From positions 1,488,001 to 1,552,000 of the forward strand of contig OY751487.1 in NCBI GenBank assembly GCA_963565915.1: a stretch of 64,000 bases of DNA. The letters are read 5' to 3'. Of this stretch, positions 10,453 to 19,623 are shown piece by piece (position 1 is the stretch's first letter; every line of letters starts with the position of its first letter). The translations under genes and the position numbers were made by a program. The notes under the pieces were generated by a model. The model was given only the letters and a program-made list of their open reading frames with translations. It searched no databases and was not told the DNA's origin. This DNA is from Entoloma clypeatum (taxonomy: Eukaryota > Basidiomycota > Agaricomycetes > Agaricales > Entolomataceae).

Positions 10453-10846
10453 GGGTTCCCGATTGGGAAAGTGTGATGTGACCGATTGTGTCTTGATCTC
10501 CTGCCCCTCGTCAAGATTCTGTCTTGAAAAGCATGAACCAGACCCTCTACAGTAGAGTGGTTGCAGATACTAATGTATGATAACTAGCCAAATCCTGATC
10601 TCTGGAAAAAAAAAGATCTTCTACAGCAACATCAGAAGAACAGGCCCAATTCATGCATTTTTCGGGACTAATGGCACAACCCAACCGGAACAAATAAAGA
10701 TTTTGACCCTTCAATCCAATATAACATTCCTATAATACATAGATTGATGTTACAAAAAACTCCGAGGCAATTGAGCGGGTGGATCGAGAGAGAAAGCCAG
10801 GTGTCTCACTGGCTGGTGGTGTCTCACTGGCCGGTGAATGACTGTA

Positions 10847-11293
10847 ACTGGTTGAGGCACCAGATCAACCAGTATTATAAGACTAGGTTTGTGGGAAGAT
10901 CAGGTGATTTCCAAGCGATTATGTGACGCGCAGTCACACTTGAAACCCCAAACGTGACCGCGACCGCCATTTTTCGACTCGACGCGGCATCAACGCGACG
11001 ATGCTACAAAGTCATGGTATACCAACCTATGGAACATGTCAGCGGAAAGGAAGTCCTCTTTGGAGATTCGTCTGAGGGTACTAACACCAACAAAATGATG
11101 TGGTTTCCGCCCTGCCCCCCTGCCGCTCCTGGACCGACTTCAAGCTTGAGGCAATGCGCTTAGTTTCAAAGCTTCGAACCTGGGTAAAGTAAGTAAGATA
11201 AATGGATATTGAACTTTCTCAAGACATTTGCTGACAGTCAATCAAACGATCTTCTTGGGCCCCCATCCATCCTATTGTCTACCACAGAGAACG
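10847..11293. other. Spacer with no recognisable gene
   Basis: About 450 bp between the pogo-like element and the permease relic. Short open frames exist, but none resembles a known protein. Confidence 0.5.
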
Positions 11294-11611
11294 ATGGCCT
11301 CTTTGTTCGATTCCACATCCTTGCAAATTGAAGGACGAATCAGCAAACAGGTCACTACCAGCAAACCTCCTTCCTTCCCTCAGACTCCCAGGATTACCGG
11401 CTTCCTAGTGCGCCATGGAGTTGAGACACATGGGTGAGGACTTCAATGAGAAAATCACCCAGCACCCATGACCTCATCTCACAATCTAACCCGCAGAATT
11501 GTTCCTAAGGCTGAAGATGTTCCAGTCGACAAATGTCTCTATCAGATGTTCTCCGTCTGGTTCTCGGCTACCCTCAATATTATCTCAATGCACCGCAACG
11601 CAGCAAATCGT
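11294..11611 (+). pseudogene. Purine-cytosine permease-like (NCS1/Fcy) N-terminal relic
   Basis: The frame starting at 11294 reads MASLFDSTSL and continues to RHGVETHG. A canonical intron (GTGAGG...CCGCAG, about 11434-11495) then joins it to IVPKAEDVPVDKCLYQMF and SVWFSATLNI. The block GVE...GI-P-ED--D--LYQ-F-VWFS--LNI resembles the conserved N-terminus of fungal purine-cytosine permeases ahead of the first membrane helix. No transmembrane domain follows; the next kilobase has no matching open frame. I call it a truncated relic. The family call is from recall of this conserved block, so it is moderate. Confidence 0.45.
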
Positions 11612-12700
11612 CGCTTTATAGATCAAGTACTCACACCGATGGCGGTTCATGTTTGAAAGCAGTCCTGCACCCGAACATATCGTGTTCATGATCAACTGTT
11701 GGATCTATGAGACGGCGATACCACTCGTATGCTCGATACGGTTTATTTGGACTTGAGAAACTGGAGCATTGAGAAAATCAACTTTGGCGTATATTCAGTC
11801 CTCAACTGATCTTCGCCGTGCTGGCTGGCCTCACGAGCGTAGCGGCGCTCGTGCTTTATGGACCCCGGTTAACCTTGACACACATATGTGCACTATCACA
11901 GAGTTGGATGACACTCGACGCTGATGGATTTTTTGATATGCTCCAGTTCGGTAGGGAGCTCGTTGAACTCACCCGCTTCGTCCTGTGGCCAGCAGCCAGG
12001 ATCGTACGTCACCGTGCTGCACCAGTGATGGTGCCGAAGCTCCGTTTCTGCAGAATCAAACCGACAAGAAACAATTCGGACGTTTTCTTGTCTCAATTGA
12101 CGCTGCCTTACACCTCGACCACGGCCCGACCTATCACAATAGGGACCAATTCCAGCCATGGTCATGTATCACCAATCTTCTCCTCCGTTCAGGATGTAAT
12201 TTGAAGCAATTCTCCATAAGGACCCAGATTTACAGGTACAGAAGAGTTAACTATCTTCCTGACGTCCTCCTCGACGCAATCCGATCTATTACGACCCAAG
12301 CTATCAACCTTTTGACACTTCCCGGGAGTGCAAGCTTTTTGCCTCACCTCGCGCTTCTGTATCTGCCTCCATGCGAGGCTTGGTATGGCGAGCTATTCGC
12401 CATGGTGATGTCGCGATTGCCCCTGTTGAAGGTCATCACGACCTCTTAGTATTTGATTCTGCCATCGCTATCGGACATAGTTTTTTGATTGTTGACATTA
12501 TAATACATTTTGTTGTGTGTGTCTGTTCCTGTCTGTTCTGTGCTTTCACTGTCGTCACTCGTTGGAAAATCGTTTCGTCGTCCGTCGTCCTTGTCAGCAT
12601 CCAATCAAGTTCAACCTGAAAGTTGAACGTTGAACGTTGAAGTTGCCCTCAATGACGGTCTCGTGACCTTGCTGCGCATCCCTAAGGTTGTACCTCTACA
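11612..12700. other. Region with decayed coding-like sequence, no intact gene
   Basis: Plus-strand short open frames near 11985-12449 have Leu-rich segments (for example LPHLALLYLPPCEAWYGEL) that faintly recall the C-terminal LRR part of F-box-type proteins. There is no complete gene. At 12622-12640 the sequence GTTGAACGTTGAACGTTGA occurs, which recurs near 18618. Confidence 0.3.
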
Positions 12701-14739
12701 ATGAAGGCGACAGAAGTCCTTTTCATCTCTTGCCTCGCAACAACCATATCTGTGGCTTTCGCAATCCCGGCACAAGTTGTCTTGAGCCCGAGCCACCCAC
12801 CACAGAGCCCCTTCCGACATGACATCCTCACACTGACTGAATCGGCGGCTGTGGAATTCCTCAACGATGCCAAGAAGACCATATTGAAAGGGAAGCACGA
12901 GATGCAGAAGTGGTTCCACCAGGGGAAGGAATACATCAAACAGAATGGGTTGTTATGTGAGGACGATCGTTAATTCAGCTTGTCATCTCATGACGATTCT
13001 TTTCGTCCAGATGAACTCGTCTCCATGGTCCCATTCGAGAAGTACCAGTTGAGAGTAACGGAACCTACTCTTTGCGACTCTTCAGTCAAACAGTACTCTG
13101 GATACCTCGATGTCGCGGCGGACAAGCATCTTTTCTTCTGGTATGGCTTCCTCCTGATCGTACAGTTGTCAACTGATATGTACTTCCGATGATAGGTTCT
13201 TTGAGTCTCGCAGCTCACCATCCACCGACCCGCTAGTTCTCTGGCTGAATGGAGGGCCTGGCTGCAGCTCCACAACTGGCCTCCTCTTCGAACTTGGTCC
13301 CTGCAACATCGATAAGGAGGGCAAGAACACGACCCACAATTCTTACAGCTGGAACACTCATGCTAACGTCATCTTCCTTGATCAACCCGTCAACGTTGGC
13401 TATTCCTACGCCGACGACGGCACCACAGTGAACAACAGTCCTGTCGCAGGCAAAGACGTCTACGCCTTCCTCGAACTCTTCCTGAAACGTTTCCCCGAGT
13501 ATTCCAAGCAACCCTTCCATATCGCCGCCGAAAGCTACGGCGGGGTGTACGCCCCCAATTTCGCGAACGTGATATATCAGGAGAACAAGAAACTCGGGCT
13601 CGCCCCCGTTCCTGGCGTCAAGCACATTAACTTGGCCTCGATTATGCTCGGAAATGGGATCACAGACCCATATGTCCAGATGGGCACTATTCCGGATTAC
13701 CTCTGCGAGGGCCCCTACCCTGTTTATCCTGATCCCAACGGACCACAATGCCGGGCTTTACGGGCGAAAGTGCCGACCTGCCAACGCTTGATCAAGACAT
13801 GCTACCAGTTCAATTCCCGGCTCGCTTGCTTCCCCGCAGCTCTTTACTGCAACTCTCAGCTCTACGGCCCGTTTATGCGTATGTTATAGCTTTTTTAGGG
13901 TTTTTCCAGCTGAAGCGACACTCGGCAGAAACTGGACTTAACCCCTACGATGTTCGTCGAAAGTGCGACAGATCCAAGGATGGAGATCTGTGCTACGAGC
14001 AGTTGAGCTGGATCGAGAGATATATGAATGATCCCAAGATCAAGGTGGCGCTTGGAGTTAACCCTGACTTGACGTTCGCTTCTTGCAACACGGAGGTCAA
14101 CAGGAATTTCATGTTCCAAGGCGACGGGATGCACAACAGCGCCCTTCTCCTGCCCGAGCTCGTCAACGACGGTGTTAGGTTGTTGGTCTATGCTGGAAAT
14201 GCGGGTATGTTTGCTGCCATTCCATTGAAATATCCCCAGTCCACCCAACATTGTGCACTCACTAGATATGATGTGCAATTACATCGTGAATGCGCCTTTC
14301 GTACATTCACACTTTCCTCATTTCTAATATCCACTAATTAGGGCAATGAGCGATGGCTTGAACAGCTAGATTCGAAGTTCCACGACGAGTTTGCGTCTAC
14401 CAAACCCGCGCCTTTCGTAACCTATCACTCTGGCAAAGTGGCTGGTGAAGTGCGGAGTGCTGGCGGAGGCAGGCACACCGCTGGTAATGTCACTTTCGTG
14501 AATATTCATGAAGCGGGGTGCGTTCTATGCCGTCACATGCCGTTCTACTCAATCTTAATTTCTTCAACTCGAACAGACATATGGTGCCCTACGATCAACC
14601 GGAGGCAGCTTTGGTCAGTCTCCTTGAGTTTTGCTCTCTCTCTCGACTCCTGCCATTGATACCACTACTGCTCCTGTAGGATCTATTCACTAGATGGCTT
14701 ATGGATCTCCCGATTACATCTAACGAGGACTTAGAATGA
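12701..14739 (+). CDS. Serine carboxypeptidase, S10 family (carboxypeptidase Y-like), secreted or vacuolar
   Basis: Exons 12701-12968, 13011-13140, 13196-13878, 13929-14204, 14266-14300, 14342-14517, 14577-14613 and 14680-14739 give 554 residues. All introns are GT-AG and 41-66 bp. The protein starts with a signal peptide (MKATEVLFISCLATTISVAF). The S10 signature LWLNGGPGCSS is present. The catalytic serine is in AAESYGG (near residue 246), the aspartate in VYAGNAD (assembled across the intron at 14205-14265) and the histidine in GHMVPYDQP (across the intron at 14518-14576). The family removes C-terminal residues from peptides, in the vacuole or outside the cell. The gene looks intact. The closest class is carboxypeptidase Y-like; secretion versus vacuolar targeting cannot be decided from sequence. 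Confidence 0.93.
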
Positions 14740-15497
14740 TAGGATCTCTTCGGTCAGATTCTGTATTACTCTCACAGCGGAATTGATGCCTTTTATTTCT
14801 GAGACCTTTCGCTGTTTCTGACGAAGTGAACAGCAAGTCCGATACACGGACTGACATCTTCATGGTTTCGCAAGCCTCTAACTACTCGAATTTCATTAAC
14901 TCAACCTGACGGCTAACACCTGCAAGACATTATATTTCTGTCATGTCATATCATCTCGGCATATCTGCATGGCACGAGGACTACTTTTTGTATTGAAAAG
15001 CACACCGAGAGGATGATGTCAACACCATTGGGTTCTTTTCTGTCGCTGTGCGAGCGTCGAAATCTCGATTACGTTTCATGTCGACGCGGCACTTTCTTGC
15101 AACGCGGGGAGCAAGCCCGTGGACCGGACAGCGGATCAATCCTTCAATGTGGGTTCTGCCCAAGTTTCACTGCCGTGTGCGTTTTTTTTACCTCTGCCGT
15201 CGGACCGTTACCTAATGGATTCGTAGTCACCAGCCTCGGCCGGGTCATCTTTCGAGAGCATATGCGCAGGTCCTTCTTACATTCTACGGCCATCTGAGAC
15301 CTTCGCACCACTGACCACAGACGCGTCCTCCTCCGGGGTGATTCTTGGCTTACCAAGTTCTGCTGACAAAAAGGCGCATCTCTACTTGGAGCGCCACTGG
15401 AGGTATATAAGTGGTTCACCGGGCCCATATCGTCCTTATCAAGATAATCATTGCCTGCTATTAACCTCTCCTATACACCACCAGAACCTTCGCCACG
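14740..15497. other. Intergenic region with promoter of the cerato-platanin gene
   Basis: About 760 bp without a recognisable gene. A TATA box (TATATAA, 15404-15410) lies about 90 bp upstream of the cerato-platanin start. Confidence 0.55.
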
Positions 15498-15941
15498 ATG
15501 AAGTTCTCCACGCTCTTCTCCGCCCTCGCTCTCAGCACTCTTCCATCTACCATTCTCGCCAGCACTCAGTCGGTGGCTTACGACACAGTATACGACAATT
15601 CCAGCGGCTCTCTCGCCACCGTCACTTGCTCCGACGGCAGCAACGGCCTCCTCACGCGGGGCTTCACCACCTTTGGATCGCTTCCCAGCTTCCCCAACGT
15701 GGGCGCCAGCTTTGCTGTCAATAGAACGAACCCATCTGGATGTGGGACGTGTTGGAATTTGACGTACGCGAATGCACAAGGCGTGCAGAAGAGCATTATT
15801 GTCACGGCGATTGATGCAGCGACATCGGGCTTCGTAGTTGGGTTGACGGCCCTGAACACGTTGACTGGAGGACTGGGGGAGCAGCTCGGGCGCACTGACG
15901 TTGATGCTGTGCAGGTTCTTGCATTCAACTGTGGGCTTTGA
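15498..15941 (+). CDS. Cerato-platanin family secreted protein
   Basis: A single-exon gene of 147 residues. A signal peptide (MKFSTLFSALALSTLPSTILA) is followed by a compact cerato-platanin domain with VAYDTVYDNSSGSL, VTCSDGSNGL, GCGTCWNLTY and the C-terminal FNCGL. The four family cysteines are all present. Members are small, secreted double-psi beta-barrel, expansin-like proteins that bind chitin oligomers without known hydrolase activity and can act in wall remodelling or in host contact. Start chosen at 15498 because the signal peptide begins there and a TATA box lies upstream. It is the intact member of a local series of three copies (15498, 16437, 17376). Confidence 0.95.
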   Translation: MKFSTLFSALALSTLPSTILASTQSVAYDTVYDNSSGSLATVTCSDGSNGLLTRGFTTFGSLPSFPNVGASFAVNRTNPSGCGTCWNLTYANAQGVQKSIIVTAIDAATSGFVVGLTALNTLTGGLGEQLGRTDVDAVQVLAFNCGL

Positions 15942-16436
15942 GGGATATGGTTTGGGACCCCTTGCTGATAGTGTTTCTTGATCTCATGTGTCCTTCTTTT
16001 AGCCGCGCATTGGTCTTTGGTCTTGAGGTTGATTTTTTTTTCTTATGGGTGGTCCAAGCTGTACATACCATCATTGGACTTTCATTGGATCCGGACTTTC
16101 ATACAAGGACTCGAACGGACTTGACTTTGTCATTAGCTTTTGACTAACTTGCGTAATTGATACCTGGGTGAAGGAGCATATGTTGCATGAAGCTCTGCAG
16201 CGGAAAAGCAAGCCGATAACGAGTACACAGTGCTTGGATCAAAAGAAACCCTACTCTTCCTGTTCACCGCCCCTTTTGACGTGCTTCAGATTGACGCCAT
16301 AATCCACGAGGTGGATCCTTCTTTGACTCTTCCCGCCATCACGGGTTCATTTCTTTAGTTGGAGACTGCTTCAGTCTATAAGACATCCCTCTGAAATGTC
16401 TTGAACCCTCAGCCGCAATCCTTCGTCCTTTTCACG
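15942..16436. other. Intergenic region with promoter of the second cerato-platanin-like gene
   Basis: No gene seen. A TATA-like element (TATAAG, 16377-16382) lies about 55 bp before the start at 16437. Confidence 0.5.
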
Positions 16437-16811
16437 ATGAAGCTGTTCGCAATTCTCGCTGCACTCGCCCTCATGATCAGCACATCATCTTCGGTGACTC
16501 TAGCAGAAACCGTGGTCCAGACCTATGATCAACCATCTGACAAGGCCAATGAGGCTGGCCAGATCAGAGCTCCCGGATCTCCACCCGTGTTCCCGGGCCT
16601 TGGTTTGGACTCGCAGAGCAGCAAAGCATGCTGGCGCTTGACGTACACCGATCCACAGGGCACCCACAAATACATCAACTTGATCGCAGCTGGGCAGAGC
16701 ATCAACCTCGCGCTGCAGGCTATGAATACGTTGACGGTCGGACAAGGATTACAGTTGGGGGAAGTAACCGTCGAAGCAGAAGAGATCGCACCTTCCGAGT
16801 GTGGATTCTGA
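16437..16811 (+). CDS. Diverged cerato-platanin-like secreted protein with two cysteines
   Basis: A single exon of 124 residues if started at MKLFAILAALALMIS, which gives a clean signal peptide; an in-frame ATG at 16401 would add 12 residues. The C-terminal half follows the cerato-platanin pattern: KACWRLTYTDPQGTHKYINL, AMNTLTVGQGLQLG and SECGF at the end. The N-terminal half that should carry the first cysteine and the DG-NGL motif is shortened and replaced, and the first cysteine of the CGTC pair is lost. Two cysteines remain, matching the third and fourth of the family. The frame is open, so it may be a functional divergent paralogue or a gene in early decay. Confidence 0.75.
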   Translation: MKLFAILAALALMISTSSSVTLAETVVQTYDQPSDKANEAGQIRAPGSPPVFPGLGLDSQSSKACWRLTYTDPQGTHKYINLIAAGQSINLALQAMNTLTVGQGLQLGEVTVEAEEIAPSECGF

Positions 16812-17375
16812 TTGGTAAGATTTCCAAGTTATAAAACTAAGCTTGCCTCAACTTGAACTCGTTCCCCTAGGATTGAAAAAGTTTCAAAGTTTCTTGCTTT
16901 CCCTTTCTCGTGTTTATTATTATATTATCCTTGGGCTCAAAATTGAAATACGGCAAGATCATCAAAACACTGGTGCTTCCAAAGTTTGTGAACGAGATCC
17001 CCCTTCTATTACGGCCGCTGGTGACCTAGGCATTACTCATCTCGACCACGAATGTCGAGCTTCTAGGTTCAAAGAAAGGTACATGTACTTTCAATGCCGA
17101 TTCAGGCACGGGATCGGAAATGTTGGTGAGTACTTTCAAGTTCTCCACAGGCAAGCAGATCTTTTTCGCGAAACAAAAAAGCATCTGTTTAAGCGATGCG
17201 TTCTCAGTTCTTACAACCGTAGAACCAATTTAAAGCCGTCAGCATGCAAAGACGCCTGTGCATCTTCCCTTCTACAAGCCCATAATTGTCTGAACGACTA
17301 GAATGCGGCCGAGAACATTCCGTGGATGATGGCTTGAAAGCTATATAGTAGGAGCAACATGCATACACCTCCTAT
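16812..17375. other. Intergenic region
   Basis: About 560 bp with no recognisable gene. A TATA box-like TATATA at 17342-17347 precedes the third cerato-platanin copy. Confidence 0.5.
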
Positions 17376-17690
17376 ATGAAATTCTGCACGGCATTCGCCA
17401 CTCTTGCTCTCATCTTCCTTCACCATGACATGACCAAGAATACGGCTTACGGCTTTTGGACACCGTCGCCGGAGGCCCTCACGGTCTTAAGGCTTGCGGC
17501 TACATCGCCTTTGGGCTCCTTCCAAGCTCCCTCACATCGAGATCGGTCGTGCCTGGCAGGAACTCACCCAACTTTGGGACACAATCGACATATACCAATG
17601 CTCAGGAGCAGCAGAAGTAAATCAATATGATCGCTATTGACCATGCTGGTGGTTTCTTCGTTGATTCTGTGTTATCCTTACTTATCTTCT
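17376..17690 (+). pseudogene. Third cerato-platanin copy, broken
   Basis: Starts with MKFCTAFATLALIF, a signal-peptide-like segment. A later segment in another frame reads TYTNAQEQQK, a stop, then INMIAIDHAGGFFVDS, which matches the cerato-platanin middle (TYANAQGVQKSI...AID-A--GF in the copy at 15498). The two parts are in different frames, there is an internal stop, and the C-terminal cysteine motif is missing. It is truncated where the chitinase-like fragment begins. Confidence 0.7.
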
Positions 17691-18307
17691 GACTCAAGGT
17701 GCTGGGTGTCCCCGCATACGCTCGCGGCTTCTCTGTTAAATCGTCTGCAGCTCTCGACGCGTCTGGGCAGTTGAACCTCTACCCTATTTTTTACCCCAAC
17801 GGCGAAAAATGGGGTGAAGTTCCAGGTGAGCTTTTGATCTCTCGGGTTACCAATCGGTTGACAATGCAACTTGTTTGATCTTGGTGCAGATCGGTGCGGC
17901 ACCAAGATGGTGGTGTTCTCGACTTCTGGGGATTGGCCGACACTGGTTTCCTGACAACTGACGGGACCCTGCCGGCATACACTACCGCTTCGACAATTGC
18001 ACCCAAACTGTCGTGCAGAAATTTGACCAAAAAGAATCTGTTCAAAAATGGGATTCAGCCGTACCTCTACGACAAGCCTTCACAGGTCTACATTTCTTAT
18101 GATAATGCAGAAAGTATAGGTATGCACAGCACATGTCAAGTTCTTATCGTATGTTTTAATCTTTTTCCCCCTCCAGCGGCGAAGGGCCAGTTTGCAAAAT
18201 TGAACGGCTTGAAAGGTGTCTCTCTGGGACGTGGCTGGCGACTACAACGTACTCAAACACTATGTAACAGTTGCATATCCCGTCGACGACCGAGCATCTT
18301 TTCCTGA
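17691..18307 (+). pseudogene. GH18 chitinase C-terminal fragment, broken
   Basis: The segment begins VLGVPAYARGFSV, then SSAALDASGQLNLYP and, across a conserved intron (near 17826-17890), DRCGT. This parallels the C-terminal third of the intact chitinase at 19624 (LGIASYGHGFHV, SSSALDASGHLVLYP, DQCGT). The reading frame is lost in several places after FWGLADTGFL. The N-terminal part with the catalytic DxxDxDxE motif is absent. The fragment is fused directly to the broken cerato-platanin copy, which suggests recombination between tandem duplicates. Confidence 0.75.
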
Positions 18308-19623
18308 TACTTAGATATTTATCCATTATTAGTCTCCGGTGCAGATTGCCGTGACAAGCCAGCTTTTGTCATCACGTGTCTTGACTGTGACCGAAATCCG
18401 ATGATCCAAATCGTCCATCGACCCCCTAGCCGGGATGGAATCTTCTGCTCTTTGAGCTAGCAAGTACCCCTCTGTACGTCGTCGTCGCTAAGGCAACGAA
18501 CGATGTTCGAAGTGGCTTAGCTTCAAGGTGGGACTACAGTCTCCTAGTGTTGAAAAATGATCGAATCCTTGTACAGCTGTACGACACGTTTCGAAGCCTT
18601 ATACCGCTGCCATGGAGGTTGAACGTTGAACGTTGATTAGGGGCCATAGTTCTGGTAAGTGCCCGTTATTGTAAGCGGCTCACAACACTGCTGGCCGCGG
18701 ACAGTATGTGGCTGACGTGTACCCTTAGGCGCAACAATTGGATAGACATAATTTAACTGGTAACTCTGCCAAAATCGCGCAATCAAAATACTGTTGGGTG
18801 GCAGCGGTGTCAACCACGTTTGCTTATTTCACCACCAGAGCGTACAGCCAGACGTGGACGGTCTCAGTAAAAGCAGTTCGAAAATGAGCATCATGTCATT
18901 GGCAACGGTGCTGTTCGAACTGGAACAACACTATTTCCGGATCTGAATGCTTCCTGCGACTCAGCGCTCCATCGTTCCTCATGACGACCTTTTGCGATTC
19001 ATCGTGTGCGAACAAACTCTGAGGGCTCACGTGCAACGGGGGGAAGCTCGCGCAGCACTGAAAACTTGGTTGAAAATCTCGGAATAAATCAACAATTTCT
19101 GGAGACGCGCCCTTTCAAGCAGGATTTGCGTTATTTCGCTCCTACCTGCTCCCTAAAAGTCTTTCCCCGAGATTGTGGTCAATGTTACATTGATACGGCG
19201 CAAATTGGTACATCTTCCACGTCTTCTCAACCCCGATCCGGTATATCTCCATCAACGCAACCTCAAATCCGCATTTCTGAGCACAGGTTAGTCGAAATTT
19301 GGGCCCCAAACCCACTATATCGCCCACCAATTGTGGCAGCTTCCCGGGTCCTCTTGAACGCAGACTGTTACTATCCTGCCACATCCGCGTAGTTACACTC
19401 GAACCGACATGCTTCTCATGCGAGCCTTGGGTCATCATACTAGGATAAGGTGCCACCGGCCTGCCGCCCTATACACTGATCATACTCACATTTCAGCGAT
19501 GCCCGTGGGACCGCCAGACGCGACAAAGATAAATAGCCTCCTGCAAAATCCCCTCCAGACCAGAAATACTCTTAGTCCTCGCGGTTCGACTGCCTGCTCC
19601 CTCATTTTATCTGTGTACTCAAG
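18308..19623. other. Intergenic region upstream of the chitinase gene
   Basis: About 1.3 kb with no recognisable gene. It contains GTTGAACGTTGAACGTTGA near 18618-18636, identical to a motif at 12622. An AT-rich GATAAATAG near 19528 is a possible core promoter element about 95 bp upstream of the chitinase start. Confidence 0.45.

Larger units (their letters stand above)
2200..10844 (-). mobile_element. pogo-like (Tc1/mariner superfamily) DNA transposon, split by a Copia element
   Basis: The left end (2200) reads CAGTCATTCACCAGTGAGAC. The reverse complement of the right end (10844) reads CAGTCATTCACCGGCCAGTG. They are terminal inverted repeats of about 25 bp that differ by one 3 bp indel. Each end is bordered by TA (2198-2199 and 10845-10846), the duplication typical of pogo/Tc1-mariner. 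Removing the Copia insertion and one copy of GGGTT leaves about 2.9 kb. The element carries a degenerate minus-strand transposase. A second CAGTGAGACACC-type motif lies next to the right TIR (10800-10830), so the subterminal region is repetitive. Confidence 0.85.

Noticed and set aside
12161..12640. Leu-rich plus-strand frame as an F-box gene
   Set aside because: Too short, no start or splice support; at best a relic.
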